From Agelaius tricolor (Eukaryota; Chordata; Aves; Passeriformes; Icteridae), in the NCBI GenBank assembly GCA_023055355.1, contig JALJCS010000001.1:24117881-24181880 (forward strand): a stretch of 64,000 bases of DNA, read 5' to 3'. This document shows, piece by piece, positions 14,287-27,621 of the stretch; the stretch's first letter is position 1, and each line of letters starts with the position of its first letter. The notes below the pieces were generated by a model. The model was not told where the DNA came from. It searched no databases and saw only the letters and a list, made by a program, of their open reading frames with translations. Position numbers and translations under genes: made by a program.

Positions 14287-17099
14287 AAGTCCCAGTGAAA
14301 TCACAGTCCAAGGTTATTTAAGACCATGTTTTCCAGTCATCTTCTAGTTCAGACACCATTTCCCATCTATTGTCTGAGAACACAGTAATGCCTCCTGATT
14401 CATACTCCAGCCTTGGAGCAATTCAATGCCTTTGAAGCCAACTGATTGAAGAGTGAACCATTGATCAGTCTTTGTATGGGTAAAAATATCAGCTTTTGGA
14501 TTGCTTAAAATTCTGGAAGATCACAGATTGTGAAGGGTTTCCTTCCAATACTTGTGGGATAGGGACTGTATCCTTCCTGGAGTCACACAGCATCTGCCTG
14601 AATGGAAGTGTAAGTGTGCAGGCACTGCAAACTACGTGCCTCTTATTTTGTTCTGATTGCAAGCTCTTCATGTCCATTCACATTCAGCTAGCTCTGACTG
14701 CTGATTAATTATGTGCTTAAAGTTTTGCTCTCATAATATAAAAGTCACTCCTGGGAGAACATTGGTGAGCATGCCTGATGAATGTACAACATCTTCTTTA
14801 AAAGAAGCCACGTATGAAGTTGCTCAGGTGTTCTTACAGAAGACTTCTGATAGGATTATAAGTGAGCATACAGCAATGGAAAAAAATATTCATTAGAAGG
14901 GATTACATTTAAACGTTTCAAGATGACTGATGTATTTTCCCTTTTAACTCTGACTTGCGTGAGCTGTTGAATGGAGCTCAGAGATTATTTCTTGTCAGAA
15001 CCTATCAAAAAACCCTGAGATCACTAAGGCATTAGAGCATGTTAAACATGAAATTTTCATTGCCCTCTATGGTACATTTTAACAATGTCTAAAAACCAGT
15101 GTTCGCTGCTAAGGGTACTTAGTCATCTTTTAGAACTAATTTCATTTAAGCTCATGGTCAGTAATCAGTCTGGAAATGAAACCATTAATTTTAATGCAGT
15201 AAGTGCATGTATACATTAAATTTTATTGCTTTGTCTGAATTTAAAAGGGCAAAAGTAGGGCAATTTCAGGTCAGTGTAAAGTTGCAGGTGCCTGTAATTT
15301 ACTGCTCACTTCTTAGGAAAGGAGAGCTCAATGTTTCAAACTTTTAGTCCTGCATATCAGTGAAATAAATTTCCATGCTGTACATTTCAGGAAGATTTGG
15401 ATCAAGCTTTTGGACTGTACCATTTATGTGTGGGGACTCTCTCACCTAAAGACACAAGGTGTGTAAAGTGCACAACAGGCACGACTGTGTGCTGCCATTA
15501 CAACCAGGAACAACACAGATTTCATGAGTCCTGAAACTTGCTACCCAAGCTTGATATACCTAAAGATCTATTGAGCCAACTATAAAGACATTAAAGAAAG
15601 CACAATAATAAGAGTGCAACTAAAGCCAAGAATATTTCCGTTTTTTCAAAGGCTTCCAAACGTTTTATATGTAGCAAGATCATGTGCAGACTCAAGGCAT
15701 CACATTTCAAGTTAAAGTCAGGCATTCATCTGTAACTTTGAATATATGGGTTGGAATCAAACACAATATTTTCACGTTACTTGAGTTTAGGCTTTCTTTG
15801 TGTTTTTATGTTCCTGTTCAAAAGAAAGGAAATCCCTGATACCAAGACAAGTAATCTATGCTCTGAGCCAATAAATCCTCAGGGAATTTGAAACAGGTAG
15901 ATTGTAAGAGGCCCTTTTTGGAGTCTGAAAAGCAATGGGTGACATTGGACCGATCTTAATGAGAGTTGCAGGTGCTCAGCTTTTAGGAAGAGGTCATTTC
16001 CTGTGTGCTGGCACAATGACAAAGATGGAAGATTGAATGGTTCTTCTGATTCACAACAACTCAGTAATACAGACTTCTTAACTGGAAACGGCTGGAAAGA
16101 TACCCTTGGAATGCTCTTGGTGCCCTAACACATCCTAAACACTTAAGGCACATCTCAACATCATTAAAATAATAGATGCAAATAAGAACCTGCTAGCTGG
16201 TAATCAACAACAGCTCCTCTCCCAGTCCTTATTGTTTGGTTTCATGTTCAATACAGATATTCTGTGGGTTTGTTGTCATCCTGACTGCAGGAAAAAAAAG
16301 AAATAAACCCAAAACCCCCCAGCCACCAGTGCCAATGCATGTTCTTTGTATCTATTTTTAGGAATAACAATTGATCAAGGGGAGACTGGAGAGCCTGAGA
16401 TATTTCTCTTAGCCTGCTGGGAAAGTGGAACTTTGACAACATGTCCAGCCATGGGCTGGGCCTAAAACATCATCTAAAATTACCTAAACTTTTTTGTTTG
16501 TCTCTTGACCTCTGTTTTTAGTCACAGCCAAGTGATTCAATATAAATTCCCTCGAATAAGCATGCAAGTAAAACCAGGTATTTACATTTGAAGTGGATTG
16601 TCATTAAGGTTTCAAGCTGTCAATAGGATCAGCACAGGAAAATGTTATTATTAGACCCGAAAGTCTTTAAGGGAATGTGTGAGAAGAAAGGCTAATATCA
16701 GGGGACCAGTAATCTGTTCCTAGCTGGCTTTTAATTCCACTGAGCAAACATGAATGATTTTGAGTGTTGAATGAAGAAGCAAGCTACAGAACCTGCACCA
16801 GGCATTTAAACTACAGCTGGCTGGAACATGATTTGCCTGAAGGCAACATTTTTAAGTTCAAAGGTAAACATTTGGCTTTTTATAGAGAAAATTAGCTGTA
16901 CAACATACTTGATTGAGTATACTGCTACCCAGTCCAACTTTTAATTTAAATATATTAAAAAAAATAACCCTTATTTCACTGATAGTGTGCAGTTTCCTAG
17001 AGAGCTGCATAGTTGCTAGTAAACATCGGTCCTCTGGGCCAGGTCTAGAAGACAGAGGTCAGAACTTCTATAACTTAATATTTTCCAAGGCACCCTAAA

Positions 17100-17480
17100 G
17101 GCTTCCTATTACCTTCCCATGTAAATTGTTTACAGCCAGCTCCAAAGAGGAGCTCTCCTGAAGGACTTTGACCATGCCTGTAAACTGATAAAAAACCTCC
17201 CCCTAGAAAATTCCCCTGGTGAACCTCATCATAATATTTTATTGTCTTCGATCTTAAGCATATGCACAGGGATCCTTTCTGGCAAAGTCACAGGCAATAA
17301 ATAATGCTGAGCAAGGAGAAGTCTATACATTGAGCTTCCTAAGCAGTGATGGTGGCATTTTGTAGCTCTTCTTACTGTTGGACTAAATGGAGCTTTCTAA
17401 GGCTGCTCCAATGTCAGCACACACTTTCCTGCAAAGCTGTCACATAGCATTTGCATGCAATTTTGGACCTTTTAGTATGG
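17100..17480. promoter_or_regulatory. Candidate conserved non-coding element
   Basis: Repeat-free, non-coding sequence rich in short transcription-factor-like words (GTAAATTGTTTAC forkhead-like palindrome near 17120, ATTTGCATGCAA octamer/POU-like near 17450). The near-palindrome GTAAATTGTTTAC is the clearest single site. Composition is the only evidence. Confidence 0.3.
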
Positions 17481-20400
17481 CCTGCTTAGGTTTTATTTCT
17501 CATAATTGTGGGGCTTTTTTTGTTTAAGTAAACTTTTTTTAAAGTGAGGAAAGCCTATGCTTTACAATGGGGTATTGAGAACCATGTGTTCCATGGTACA
17601 GAAAGATATGTTATGATTCTTATCTTTGTGAGACTGTGAAAAAATAGTTCTTTGTCCTCAAACTCATTAAAAAGTTATTTAATAAAGAACTTGAAACCAT
17701 TATCAATATTTACAAAAGAAATGCTTGAGAGCTGAGTTATGTGTTTTGAAATTCACAGAAGGCTCAGTGCATTGAAGCAACAATATATGTGATAGGAAGT
17801 ATAGCTGACATTTTCCAAATATAAAAACCAGATGATGGAAGGTTTAATTTCTGTGAATTGGAGCAGTAGCTGAGAGCCTAATAATCTCTCAGGAATATTT
17901 TCAACCCATTGGGGTGCTCAAAGAACATAAAATTCTCAACATTTCTGTCAAAGCAGTTGAGATCAGTGTGGGTTTTGCCAGATTCAGAGGTGGCTCCGGA
18001 ATTAATCTAGATTTGAGGATGAAAACAATTTTTAATTCTTTTTTTTGTGTTGGTGTGGGGGTGAGTTGTTTTATTTTCCCCGTGAATAACAGCCTATAGT
18101 GTGAAGAATCCTCAGAAATCTCTTTGACCCTTGACCCAGGGGTGCCCAATCCCTATTGGCAGGTCAGTCCCCACCAGCCAAGGCAGCAGGGTGCTCCTGT
18201 TCCCGTGGCCACGTGCTGAGCCATGCAGGTGTGAACATCCTCACCCTGCAGCCAATTCAGGGCTAGGCTGGCCAGTCAGGAACCCACTGGGCATCTCCTC
18301 CCATCTGTGAGTCCATGCATTAACTGTCCTAAGGCTGACACCAGCAAAATGGGCTTTAAAGCCACCTTCTGTGTTGTTAAACCTGCCCCAGCTGCTGGAA
18401 ATGTGTGTGAGTGCTGTGTGTCTGTTTCTTTCATATGTATTGAATCAGGGACTGACCAAATGCTTTTATGCAGCAACTGATAAAAAGTACTGCAGTACAG
18501 AATAATTTCTGTAATAATTTTTAACACTCATGGTGTTAAAGTATTGTATGAGTATTCATGGTGGAGGGAAACTCATCATGTAGTCTCCTGCCAGAGTACT
18601 CCAGTAAGAAATGAGGGACAAAGGATAACTCTGGGATTCAGATATGGAGCTCTCCTGGACTGCAGGACAATTCTAACCACTAGGATTGGAATCAGGACCA
18701 AAAATACTAAGCACCAAGTTAGGCAGTAATAATTACAGCCTCAGGCATCAGGTCTGTACATGTGATCCCTTTTACCCATATACTCACGATTACTGAAGGC
18801 AGACTTATGTCTGAGAAATTCCCATCCAGGGTCCAACCACACACACAAATATTCAATTAGTAAAAGCAGTTTTGTGGAATATTCATCCACATGATGCATG
18901 AAAATCCCAAACTTTTTGTGAGGTTGTTTAACATGATGCAATTGGTTTTTATTAATGATGAAGTGTTCATGTGAGTGTACTTCACTGCTCATGCTAACAG
19001 GGCTATATGTTCCCTAAACTATGCCAACAGTTGATTTAAAAATATTCACTCAAAAGACAGAAAAGCCCCAAATAATTTATTTATCATTTTTAATTGCACA
19101 CCAGAGACTTTAAATTTATACTTTAGCAGGCTTGAAAATGGTCTAATTAGAATGAAGAGATGGCAAAAGGGTCACAAAGGAGATGCAGTGACCCAATATC
19201 ATATCCAAAGGCAGGAGCCTGACCACTGAGTGCTTTAATTTCCCCAGAAGTTTCCAGCTTGGTCAATGTATACTGTCAGGCTGAGCTTTCAGCAGTAGTT
19301 GGATGAAATCTAATCCATACATCTGGAAACAGCCTGTGTATCACAGCGAATACGTGCAGAGGGGGCTGCTCTTGTATTTGTGTCCCATGTGTTTGCTTTT
19401 ATTTGATTTTGTATTTGGGTGGGAAAGGGAAAGAGGAAATTCTCTGACATTTTCACATGCCTTTTTTTTTAAGTGACTCTGAGAAACAATTCAAACATCT
19501 TGTCTATTCAAGGGAAAGGCTGTAAAGGGACCTGACATCTTTCCTTTTCTCTCACAGAAAGCACTGTATTCCCATCTCTAGAAAACACTACTGCAATTAT
19601 CCTGCCTGCCAGCATCCTTGGAGGCAGATACCAAAGGCACAGGAATAAACTAAAGACCTAGGCCTTCCTCCTTGCCATGCCTTTGGGAGCTGGTAGACAG
19701 CAAGAAATCATCTTCTGAGTACAAAATACTCTGCTTCTGCTCCTTTCCATTGTTCTGTGCTGCTGGAACAACTAAGACTCAGACAACCTCCTTCTGCACC
19801 TCTCCAGTCTGACCCTTCTATTTCTGTGCTGATTTCTATCCAAGATTGTTTAAGCCCCCTAAAAAACTACTACTGCTGCAAAGGATTTTATGGCCTGGCA
19901 AAATATCTGCATCTCTATCTTCTACAATCATGCATAAAAGCTCACAGCTCCTAAACCTCTTCAATGCTATGTAAACAGATGAATTAAAATGAAAACATTG
20001 CTGGTGATTAATTATGCCTGGATTAACAAAATGCCAGCTTTTGCTTATTGTTCTGTGAGTAAGAAGGAGAGGAACAAGCACTGCTCTGATAGAAGTGGCT
20101 CAGTCACTGCACACCGTCACTGCAGTCTGCAAAAGAGAAGAGGAGGAGGAGGCTGAGAAACTGCCATTTTCTGACAGGAGGAATGATCAGAAGGGATGAC
20201 TGGGGAGGCTTCATGAAGGAAAAAGGGGGTGTGCTGGGAGCAGCAGGCTCAGAGGTGAAGATGGGAAAGACAAGAAGACCCTAAGCAGAGCCTGAAGAGA
20301 TGAGGGGTAAAGACACCATGGAGGCAGCCATAGCAGCCATACCTCCCCCCACATCAGAGAGCAAGGCAGGCAGAGGGCAGCCACTTCCAAGGAATGCTAG

Positions 20401-22399
20401 GGCTCTGCCTCAGTGGTTTGAAGTCACACACTTGAGTTGTAGTCCTTCTTGCTTCAATTCTGCAGCTGCCCAGGGCCACAGGTTGCCCTAGACTCTGGCC
20501 TATCCTGATTCCCAGAACAAGTTCCCAAAGCTTATCTTTGTATGGAGAAAAGTAATGCTGCTAATCATTAAAAGTATAAATTTTTAGCCATAAATCCCAG
20601 ACATTTAGTGACCTTCATGTTTGCACACTATGCTTGTGTAGTATCATAATTACTGCAAATGTTGTTGCTTGAACAGTTTGCCTCCCATAACACTGTGTGA
20701 GCCACGGCCAAAGAGAATTGTGGCTTAGGAGTCAGAGGCTTAGGAGCACACACAGCACCCATCCCTGTAAAATTGCCTGTAAAATTGCTCCTGTCCAGTG
20801 TGATCCTCAGCAGAACCCTGGTTCCACATGCTGAGTGATTAGACCAGCGCTTCTGAAGGTGTTTCTTCACTTCTGAGCAGGTCCTCATTTGATGTCAATT
20901 CATGGAGCTCCACAAAGGAAGCTCATTCACACTGGGAGCCCACCCCCTGCATTAAAGTATTAGGTTATTGTTTATTAGGCTGGCCAGATGCTATGTGCAT
21001 GTGTGTGTCGTTTTCCATTTCAGACTATGAAAAAAAGAAGTAAAGGTAAGAATCCCAAGAGTGCCTACAAGCCATGGAGAGCTTGGATTGAACTACAAAC
21101 GTGGGGATAAGGCAAGGCAGTGTGATTCACTGAGAGGGGGGAGCCTTGGGGTGTCTCCTGGGTGCTGCAGGGTGAGAGGTAAGTCCCTTCCCATGTGCAT
21201 GTGGACTTCCCACTTCCCACCTGGGGTGTGACACCTTCCAGTTCCCCTTGGGTATTGAGCCCCACCTACTCCTCTGGAGTTCTAATGCTGGGGACACAGA
21301 GCAGTTCTAATGTAATATAAATCATCAAATGAAAGAGGGGATTTAAAAATCATTTCTTTTGTTGCTGGTACTTCAAAATACTTTACAAGCCATATCAAGA
21401 GGATTTTAAAAAATCTTTCTTTATGAGTTGCTTTCTTTTCCAGAATAGTATCCTTGGAAATGACCCACTGGGTAAAAACAAAACAATACTAAATCCCTGT
21501 GAAAAGCAGCCGTTTGAACTCCCATGAATGTCATTACCTCCAAAAGCCTGCGCTGTGTTTGGGTGGCACTGTGGGGACAGAGCAGTTGGGACTGAGCACT
21601 GGCAGCACTGAGGTGACAGAAGGTGCCATGGATCCATGCAGAGTGCTGTGGGCACATTTGTCTGCACAGCAGGCTCAAACACAGACCTTGCAGGGTGAGC
21701 CCAGGCCTGTGCCAGCTCAGGGTGCTGCATTTCACATCAGCACAGCTCAGTTAAGACGCAGCCACACAGAAATCAGTGGGAAGAAGAAGCCGCAGAGTAA
21801 ACAACTCTAAACAACTCTACCAATTATCCAGGTAGCTGCTTGTGCCTTTACCACTTATTTTATGCACCAGATAAAGAGACCACTATGTTCACACAGATAT
21901 TTGCACCCCAGCTGTGCTGGCAGGTTTTGTTTTTCCAGGTGCCAGGCACCACTTAGGAGCTTACACGCTCAGACTAAGTGGACTTGAGGCTTGTTACCAT
22001 GTCATGCTAGTCAGACCAAACACATAATTTTTAAAATGTCTGTGAGAGGTGACCTCTGGAGTTTTTGGCATGTCCTTAGGGAATGATCAGCCACGGAAAC
22101 TCACAATTGTTTTTTTTTAAACAATTACTGGAGGAGCTTGTGGAGATACTACTCAGAGACTGGTAGAGGGGCCATGTGGGAGCTCACTCTTTCCTCCTGG
22201 CATGACTAACTAGGGGAGCTGAAAAGAGCAATTGAAAAGAGTCAAAAAGTACTTGAGATGCTAGGAAATGTCTGCCTGTCCTCTGAGTACCTACCCCTAG
22301 CTTTTTTGAGAACATGCCCATGTGCCAGAAGGAGCAAGAGAGCTGCTGTAGGTTCTGAAGGCACTTACCAAGTTGCCCTCATACTTCTGCATATGGTCC

Positions 22400-22830
22400 T
22401 GCCATTTTATTAAATTCTTCTGGGGTTGCTCCTGACCTAAGCTAAGTACTTTTCTATTGACATCAACTTTTGCCACTTCACTATTCACCCCCAGGTTATT
22501 AATAAAGCATTAAACAATATTGGTCTGAGTCTCACTCTCTAGGGCACCTCATTATTAATCTCTTTCCCTACTAGAATTGGCCATTTATTCCACACCCATT
22601 TATAACCAGATTTTAATCCATGACAGGACTTTACCTCTCACTTTGTGGTTACCAAGTTTCCTTAACAGTTTCTTGTATGGGTGTTTATCAAAAGGCTTTT
22701 GAATGTCCAAATAAATTATTTTCTCTGGTTGTTCTTTACTCACTATTTTATTAACTCTTAAAAGTGTAAAAGGTCTGACTGGCAAGATTTATTCTTATAG
22801 CAGCTATGTTTCTTTTTCTCTTTTGACTGA
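22400..22830 (-). pseudogene. Fossil LINE reverse transcriptase (CR1/L2-like clade), antisense
   Basis: On the minus strand, 22600-22785 encodes IIYLDIQKPFDKHPYKKLLR, the counterpart of the YLDF.KAFDKV.H..LL reverse-transcriptase block of CR1/L2-clade LINEs, followed by GKVLSWIKIWL. Further along the same strand (near 22500-22540) a short frame reads RLRPILFNALL, resembling the later LGPILFN.. block, and then a frame containing NSEVAKVDVN. The blocks are in the right order but in different frames with stops between them, so this is a dead copy. It is much older than the CR1 3' ends elsewhere in the window. Family assignment is by motif only. Confidence 0.65.
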
Positions 22831-24689
22831 GACTTGATATTTCCCTGCAGATTGTAAAATATTTAAAAGAGTGACCCTCTAAATCTAGTGGCTTGAAGCA
22901 GCACCAGATGTGTTGTCAATGTTTAATTAAAAAAAAAGGCGAATGTAATATACTGCTGACTTTCTCAACTACTTCCTTGTAATGAAGTTAAGCTAATAAT
23001 GTAAAATTTCCATGAGCTCGTCTGTCTGTGTAAATATTTACAGGGTCTTTATCGCTGCAGTACCAGATTTCCACATACATTAACAGAGTTATCCTTATAA
23101 CACCTCTCTGATACAGGGAAGCTTTAATCCCAACTGCCTGAAGAATCAGGGCACACTGACATCTGGCACATAAAACCCAAACTGCTGTGCTTTGAGAATA
23201 ACAGGTTAGGAGATAAAACACTTTCTCCCACTTACAGATGCTGCATTCACGAAAAATGCAAGAACCATCACAATTCACAAACGTAATGAAAAAGGCTCAG
23301 TACCCCAGTGTCTCTTCCCAAGCTCTCTAAACCCCTAAGTACATTTTTCCCTTTGGAAAAATGCAGAGCACTGCAGGTAAAATCCAAGCTTTTCTTTTTT
23401 TGTAGGCTATCTGAGCTCGTGGGTTTTTGCTGGCTCTGCTAGTGACCATTTATTTTGGACTCATACCACACATCCAGTGTTTCATTATACATTTTTGCTC
23501 CAGCCAGAACTAATACAATTGGCTGCATCTCAGCTTGCTTCAAATATACAAGGGAATGGGTTTCCTCAGAGAAAAGAAAGAACATCAGAAAAAGGGATCC
23601 TGCTTAAAGTAAAAAACACTAGAGAGATTGTAAGAAAACTTAAAGAAGGCTACAAAATGTACATGTGCAAGGGTCGACTGCTGGCCCCACATCCCTGAGG
23701 AAAGAGAGGCTTTCCACCCTGCCCTGAAAGCTGACAAGTCCTTGGCAAAGCAGGGAATGAAGGAGAAGTTGGCCATGGAAGACCCCTCAGTGAAAAGGCA
23801 TGCAGTCTGTAGATTCTGTTTTCAAGAGACTTCTGGCCTCATGTCTGAGGTTGGACTTTACAAAAAACTCTTCTTCCACATCAGCAGCCAGAATAGATGG
23901 CCAGGAATTCAGAAGGTTATGATGCAATCTAAAATTTAAAATAAACTTAATTCCTTAAGTGTCAAAGAGGAATCATGTGAGCATGGGACAGTTCTGAAAG
24001 AACAAGGTTCCTCAGCAGAAACTGAATTATTCCAGCTGCAAGCTTCCACTTGTGCTTTTTTAAGTGAGATCTTGAAGTTACCTATGCTTGAAAATGTGAG
24101 ACTTCTTTTTTGGGGGCCTGGAGTCAAAATCCCTTGAGGCCAACAGGGAGACTCACTTGAAGATGCCTGCAGGTGAGAGTAAAACAGAGATAATGGAGCT
24201 CAGCATAGCAAATTTCTTTGACTCCATAGAGAAGTAATGCCCAAGCGTTGGGCTGGGAGCAGAAGGGCACAGGAGCTTGGGATTTGAGGTGGCTCCTGGT
24301 TGGGTTTGGAGGCAACTCCCAACTGTCTTTCCCATCACTCATTCCTGAAGCACAAGCTTTGCCTGCAGAATGGCCATGGCTCCTGCAGCAACAAAATTAT
24401 TTCCCCAGGGAGAAGCCAATGTATTGCCACGATCTTAATCTTATTTAGTGTGGTAGCATGGTTTTAATTTTTCCGTGTTTGATCTCTCAGCTCGAGGAAT
24501 ATTGATAGAAATAGGGGCTGTGAGGATTAAATAAAGAGCAGCTTGTTGCATATGAAAAAATACCCCTCAGTCCTCACTTTCTCCGCGGTGATTCAGCTTT
24601 TCCAACAGCGCTGCCGAGATAAAAGGCTCGCATGTGAGCAGAAGTGTTAGCAAGGGCTGTAATGCTTTCAGCGCAGCCTCTTGCAAAAG
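22831..24689. other. Intergenic DNA between LINE fossil and CpG-rich domain
   Basis: AT-rich non-coding sequence. No repeat family or gene was recognised. Composition changes abruptly at the right end. Confidence 0.65.
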
Positions 24690-26840
24690 GGCCTTGGCTG
24701 CGGGAGCAGATCCCGCCTGCTCCCAAACCTCCTCCCGCGGCGGGGCGGCGCTGGGCGCGCAGCACAGGCTGCTGTGCCCTTCTCGCTCGCTGATGGCTTC
24801 AGCGGAGCTCTGCTGATGCAGCCGTGTCGTTCTGCCTGGCCGGCGGATGGAGGAGGCGGATCGCGCCTCCCCGCGCAACCGGGCCGGGCCGGGCCGGGCC
24901 GTGCCCCCGCCCCGGCATCGCCCCGGCACCGCCGCCCTAATCAGTGGCAGGCCCCAGGCGCGGGGTAATTAGAAACATCGAAGGGGCTTTCTATCTTTTG
25001 AAATCTGTCTCTCAACATCAAAGTGCTGCGCGCAAGTCGTCCTCCAGAGGCCGGCTCCCATATCCAAATGAGTGATGTATTTCATGGTATCTGTCGGAAA
25101 GGATATAATGAAGAAAACCGGCTTTGAGACCGAGCATGATGTGAAAAACAGGTGACCCGCCGTTGCGGAGCATCTGTTTTGCAGTCCGGTTGTGTTCCTG
25201 TAAACTGCGCAAACACGGAGGGTGCGCAGTCCCGGGGATGCTCACGGGAGAAGCCCCCGTGTCGCTGCGGACCCTCTTCCTCCCGGCCTGCAAGGGACGC
25301 GGGCACTGCCCCCGCCTCGGGAGATGCGCACCTCCTTCAAACACTGCTGCGGGTACCGTGCGAGGTGCACGGCAAAGCAAGATCTCTCTTCTCTCCGCGC
25401 TGGCCCTGCCGGCGCCTTCAGCCGCCCCCACGGGGCTGCAGCATCCCCAGGGCCACACTCCGCTCTCATTGCGGGCACGGCCCCTCGGAGAAGCCGGCTC
25501 CTCGCTCCATGAGCCCGCTGGCCTCGGGTTACCCCCGGTATGGCCTGTAAACAATATTCCAAACGATCCCAGGGCCACCCCCTCTATGGGCTTGCACAAG
25601 CGCTCCGCCTGAGCGCGGCTATATTCTGACTCTTATCTGTGCAATAATAAAAAGTGTTGGCTCGTATCAACCAAGCCGTAAATCCAGCCGAGCGTGCACG
25701 TTTCAAAGGCACGGACAAATCGCCGTGATTTCCCCGGAGGACGGCGGGCAGCGGGAGGAGCGCACCGCTGGCCCCTCCGCGCTGGCTTGGCTGCAGCGCT
25801 GGGTGTGGGTAAGAATGCCCCGAGTACCTCCAGGAGCCCTCGGCCCTGCCAGGGGCCGGCGGAGGAAGGGCTGGGCAGCGGGGGAGGGCCGGTGCGTTCA
25901 GATCTCTCGCACCTACCGCGGGAAGGCATCCCGAGCCTCCCGCCGCCTGCGGGGGCTGGGGGGATCCCGCTGAAAACAGGGAGGGCTGCAGGTGTCGCAA
26001 CGTCTTTGGAAATACATTTCCTGCCGTTGTGAACGCCTTTACTTTGGAAAGAAACCCATAGAAACGGCCTGCTATCCGTGAAAATCCCACTTTTAGCAGC
26101 GGGAATGGGCTGCCTCTGGAGGGTAAAACGCTGCTCCCGATAGGTAAGAACAGAAACGATGAAGGAAAGGAAAAAAAAACCCCAACCCCCAAAAAGAAAA
26201 AAAAAAGAAGACCCGAACCCCCAACCAACCAAAAATCCCACCCTATCTATAAACGCTTCCCCCCGAGCCGTGGCGCTCACCCGCGGGCAGGGCAGGTGGC
26301 ACCGCCCCGGCGGGCGGAGCGAGTACCGCGGGGCAGCGCGCAGCGGGATGCGGCAGCGGCGCGCCCGCGGAGGCTGGGCTGCGCGCCCGGGAGCCTGCTG
26401 TCCCTTCGGGGGCAGACAGCCCTCCCTTCCTACAGCTGTTATTTTTATTTTAATTGGTGATTACGCTCCCTCCCGTCACTTTTCCGCCGTGGTTGGTGCC
26501 AGGCTGGGGAGTCCCGCGGGGATGGGGCACCCGGTCCGGCAGCAGCCCGAGCCTCTGCCCGCCCCGTGTGCGGGGCCGCGGGTGGGCCGTGCTCCCGGTG
26601 CCTGCGGAGGGCTCTCGGGAAGCGGCGACAGAAAGGCTCCGAGGCGGCTGGAGAGGCGGTCGGTCTCCACATCCCCTGCCGAGGCTGCCTCCTCCCGGTC
26701 TCGCCGCTGCCTCCGGTCCCCAGGCGCTTCCCCGCGGGTCTGGGCGCCGGCAGCGGACGGGCGGAGTCTGAGGGCTGAGTTACCCCGAGCTCCGTTTTTT
26801 GTCAGTGCTGGAGAAAAGGCTGACGATCACTGATCGCTAG
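24690..26840. promoter_or_regulatory. Second CpG-rich block upstream of PKDCC, no gene seen
   Basis: GC and CG content rise sharply at about 24690 and fall again at about 26840. A less GC-rich pocket lies at about 24965-25200. The long open frames here on both strands follow from the lack of stop codons in GC-rich DNA, and none looks like a known protein. The block includes four tandem GGGCC units at 24881-24900. It may be an upstream promoter, an enhancer, or a bivalent domain of the kind seen around developmental genes. Confidence 0.55.
26169..26242. other. A/C-only-like tract with C runs (possible G-quadruplex on minus strand)
   Basis: The plus strand is a mix of A runs and C runs (for example CCCCAACCCCC, then further CCC to CCCCC runs) with very few G or T bases. 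The minus strand therefore has at least four G runs of three or more in close order, enough for a G-quadruplex. It lies inside the upstream CpG-rich block. Confidence 0.5.
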
Positions 26841-27621
26841 TTCCCGGGAACCGCGGCTGCTGTTTTGGTTTTCTTTTTCAATTTTTTTTTTCCCCTACGG
26901 TCTCTCCGATGTGTATTACCGAAATGTCTCGTCCCTTTCCCTTATTGGAAATGATTTCCCACTTCTATTGTGGTGAACTTTGCCTCGCCTGACTCTTTAC
27001 AGCTTTTCTCTTGTTGATGATCTCTCCTTTGTGGAAGTTTCGCGGGCTGATTGTATTTGTTAATTAGTTGCTAACAGCATCGTAATGTGGGCTTGATGGA
27101 TAACCATGTCATTAGCGCTTACCCCTGCAATTCACATTTCCAACGGGGCATGGGCTACCCCCTGCCGAGCCCGTGATTTGTGGCTGTTCTTTCCCGTGGG
27201 TGACACGCAGCCCCATCCCCTCTCCGCTCTCCTCCGGGCGGTGCCTCCAGCCTGCAATTTTCACTCCGAATGACGAACCCGCAGCTCCGGGCTGCAGCCG
27301 CCTCCTTTCGCTTTATTTTGGTGCGGAAAAGACATCGAACCCCTGTCCTTTGTGTGGTGGTACGTGGATGCTCGTACAACACACCCCCCAAAGCCCTCGG
27401 CTGCCGGGGAGGGGGATAAGGGCATCCCGCCCAAACCGCTGCCGGCGCGACTTTCCCCGGGCTGCGCGGCCACGCGTGGGAAGAGCCACAGGCACAGAGC
27501 TCCCTCCGTCCCCGCCCGGCGGCAGCGCCCGGGGCCCGCCCTGCCCGGTAGCGCCCGCCGGGGGGGTCCGCCCGCCCGTCCCGCCCCTCTCCGCGCCTTC
27601 CCCGCCGGGGGGCTCGGCCGA

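Larger units (their letters stand above)
10031..22399. other. Intergenic DNA without a supportable gene
   Basis: No open frame longer than about 120 codons and none with a recognisable domain. The stretch contains the candidate element at 17100-17480 and the duplication at 14218-14286. Some parts (12820-13060, 15060-15260) have an even AT-rich, homeodomain-site texture, too vague to call. Confidence 0.65.

Noticed and set aside
25018..26833. Several open frames of about 190-225 codons on both strands
   Set aside because: They overlap in many frames, show Pro/Arg/Gly/Ser bias and have no recognisable family. GC-rich DNA lacks stop codons by composition.
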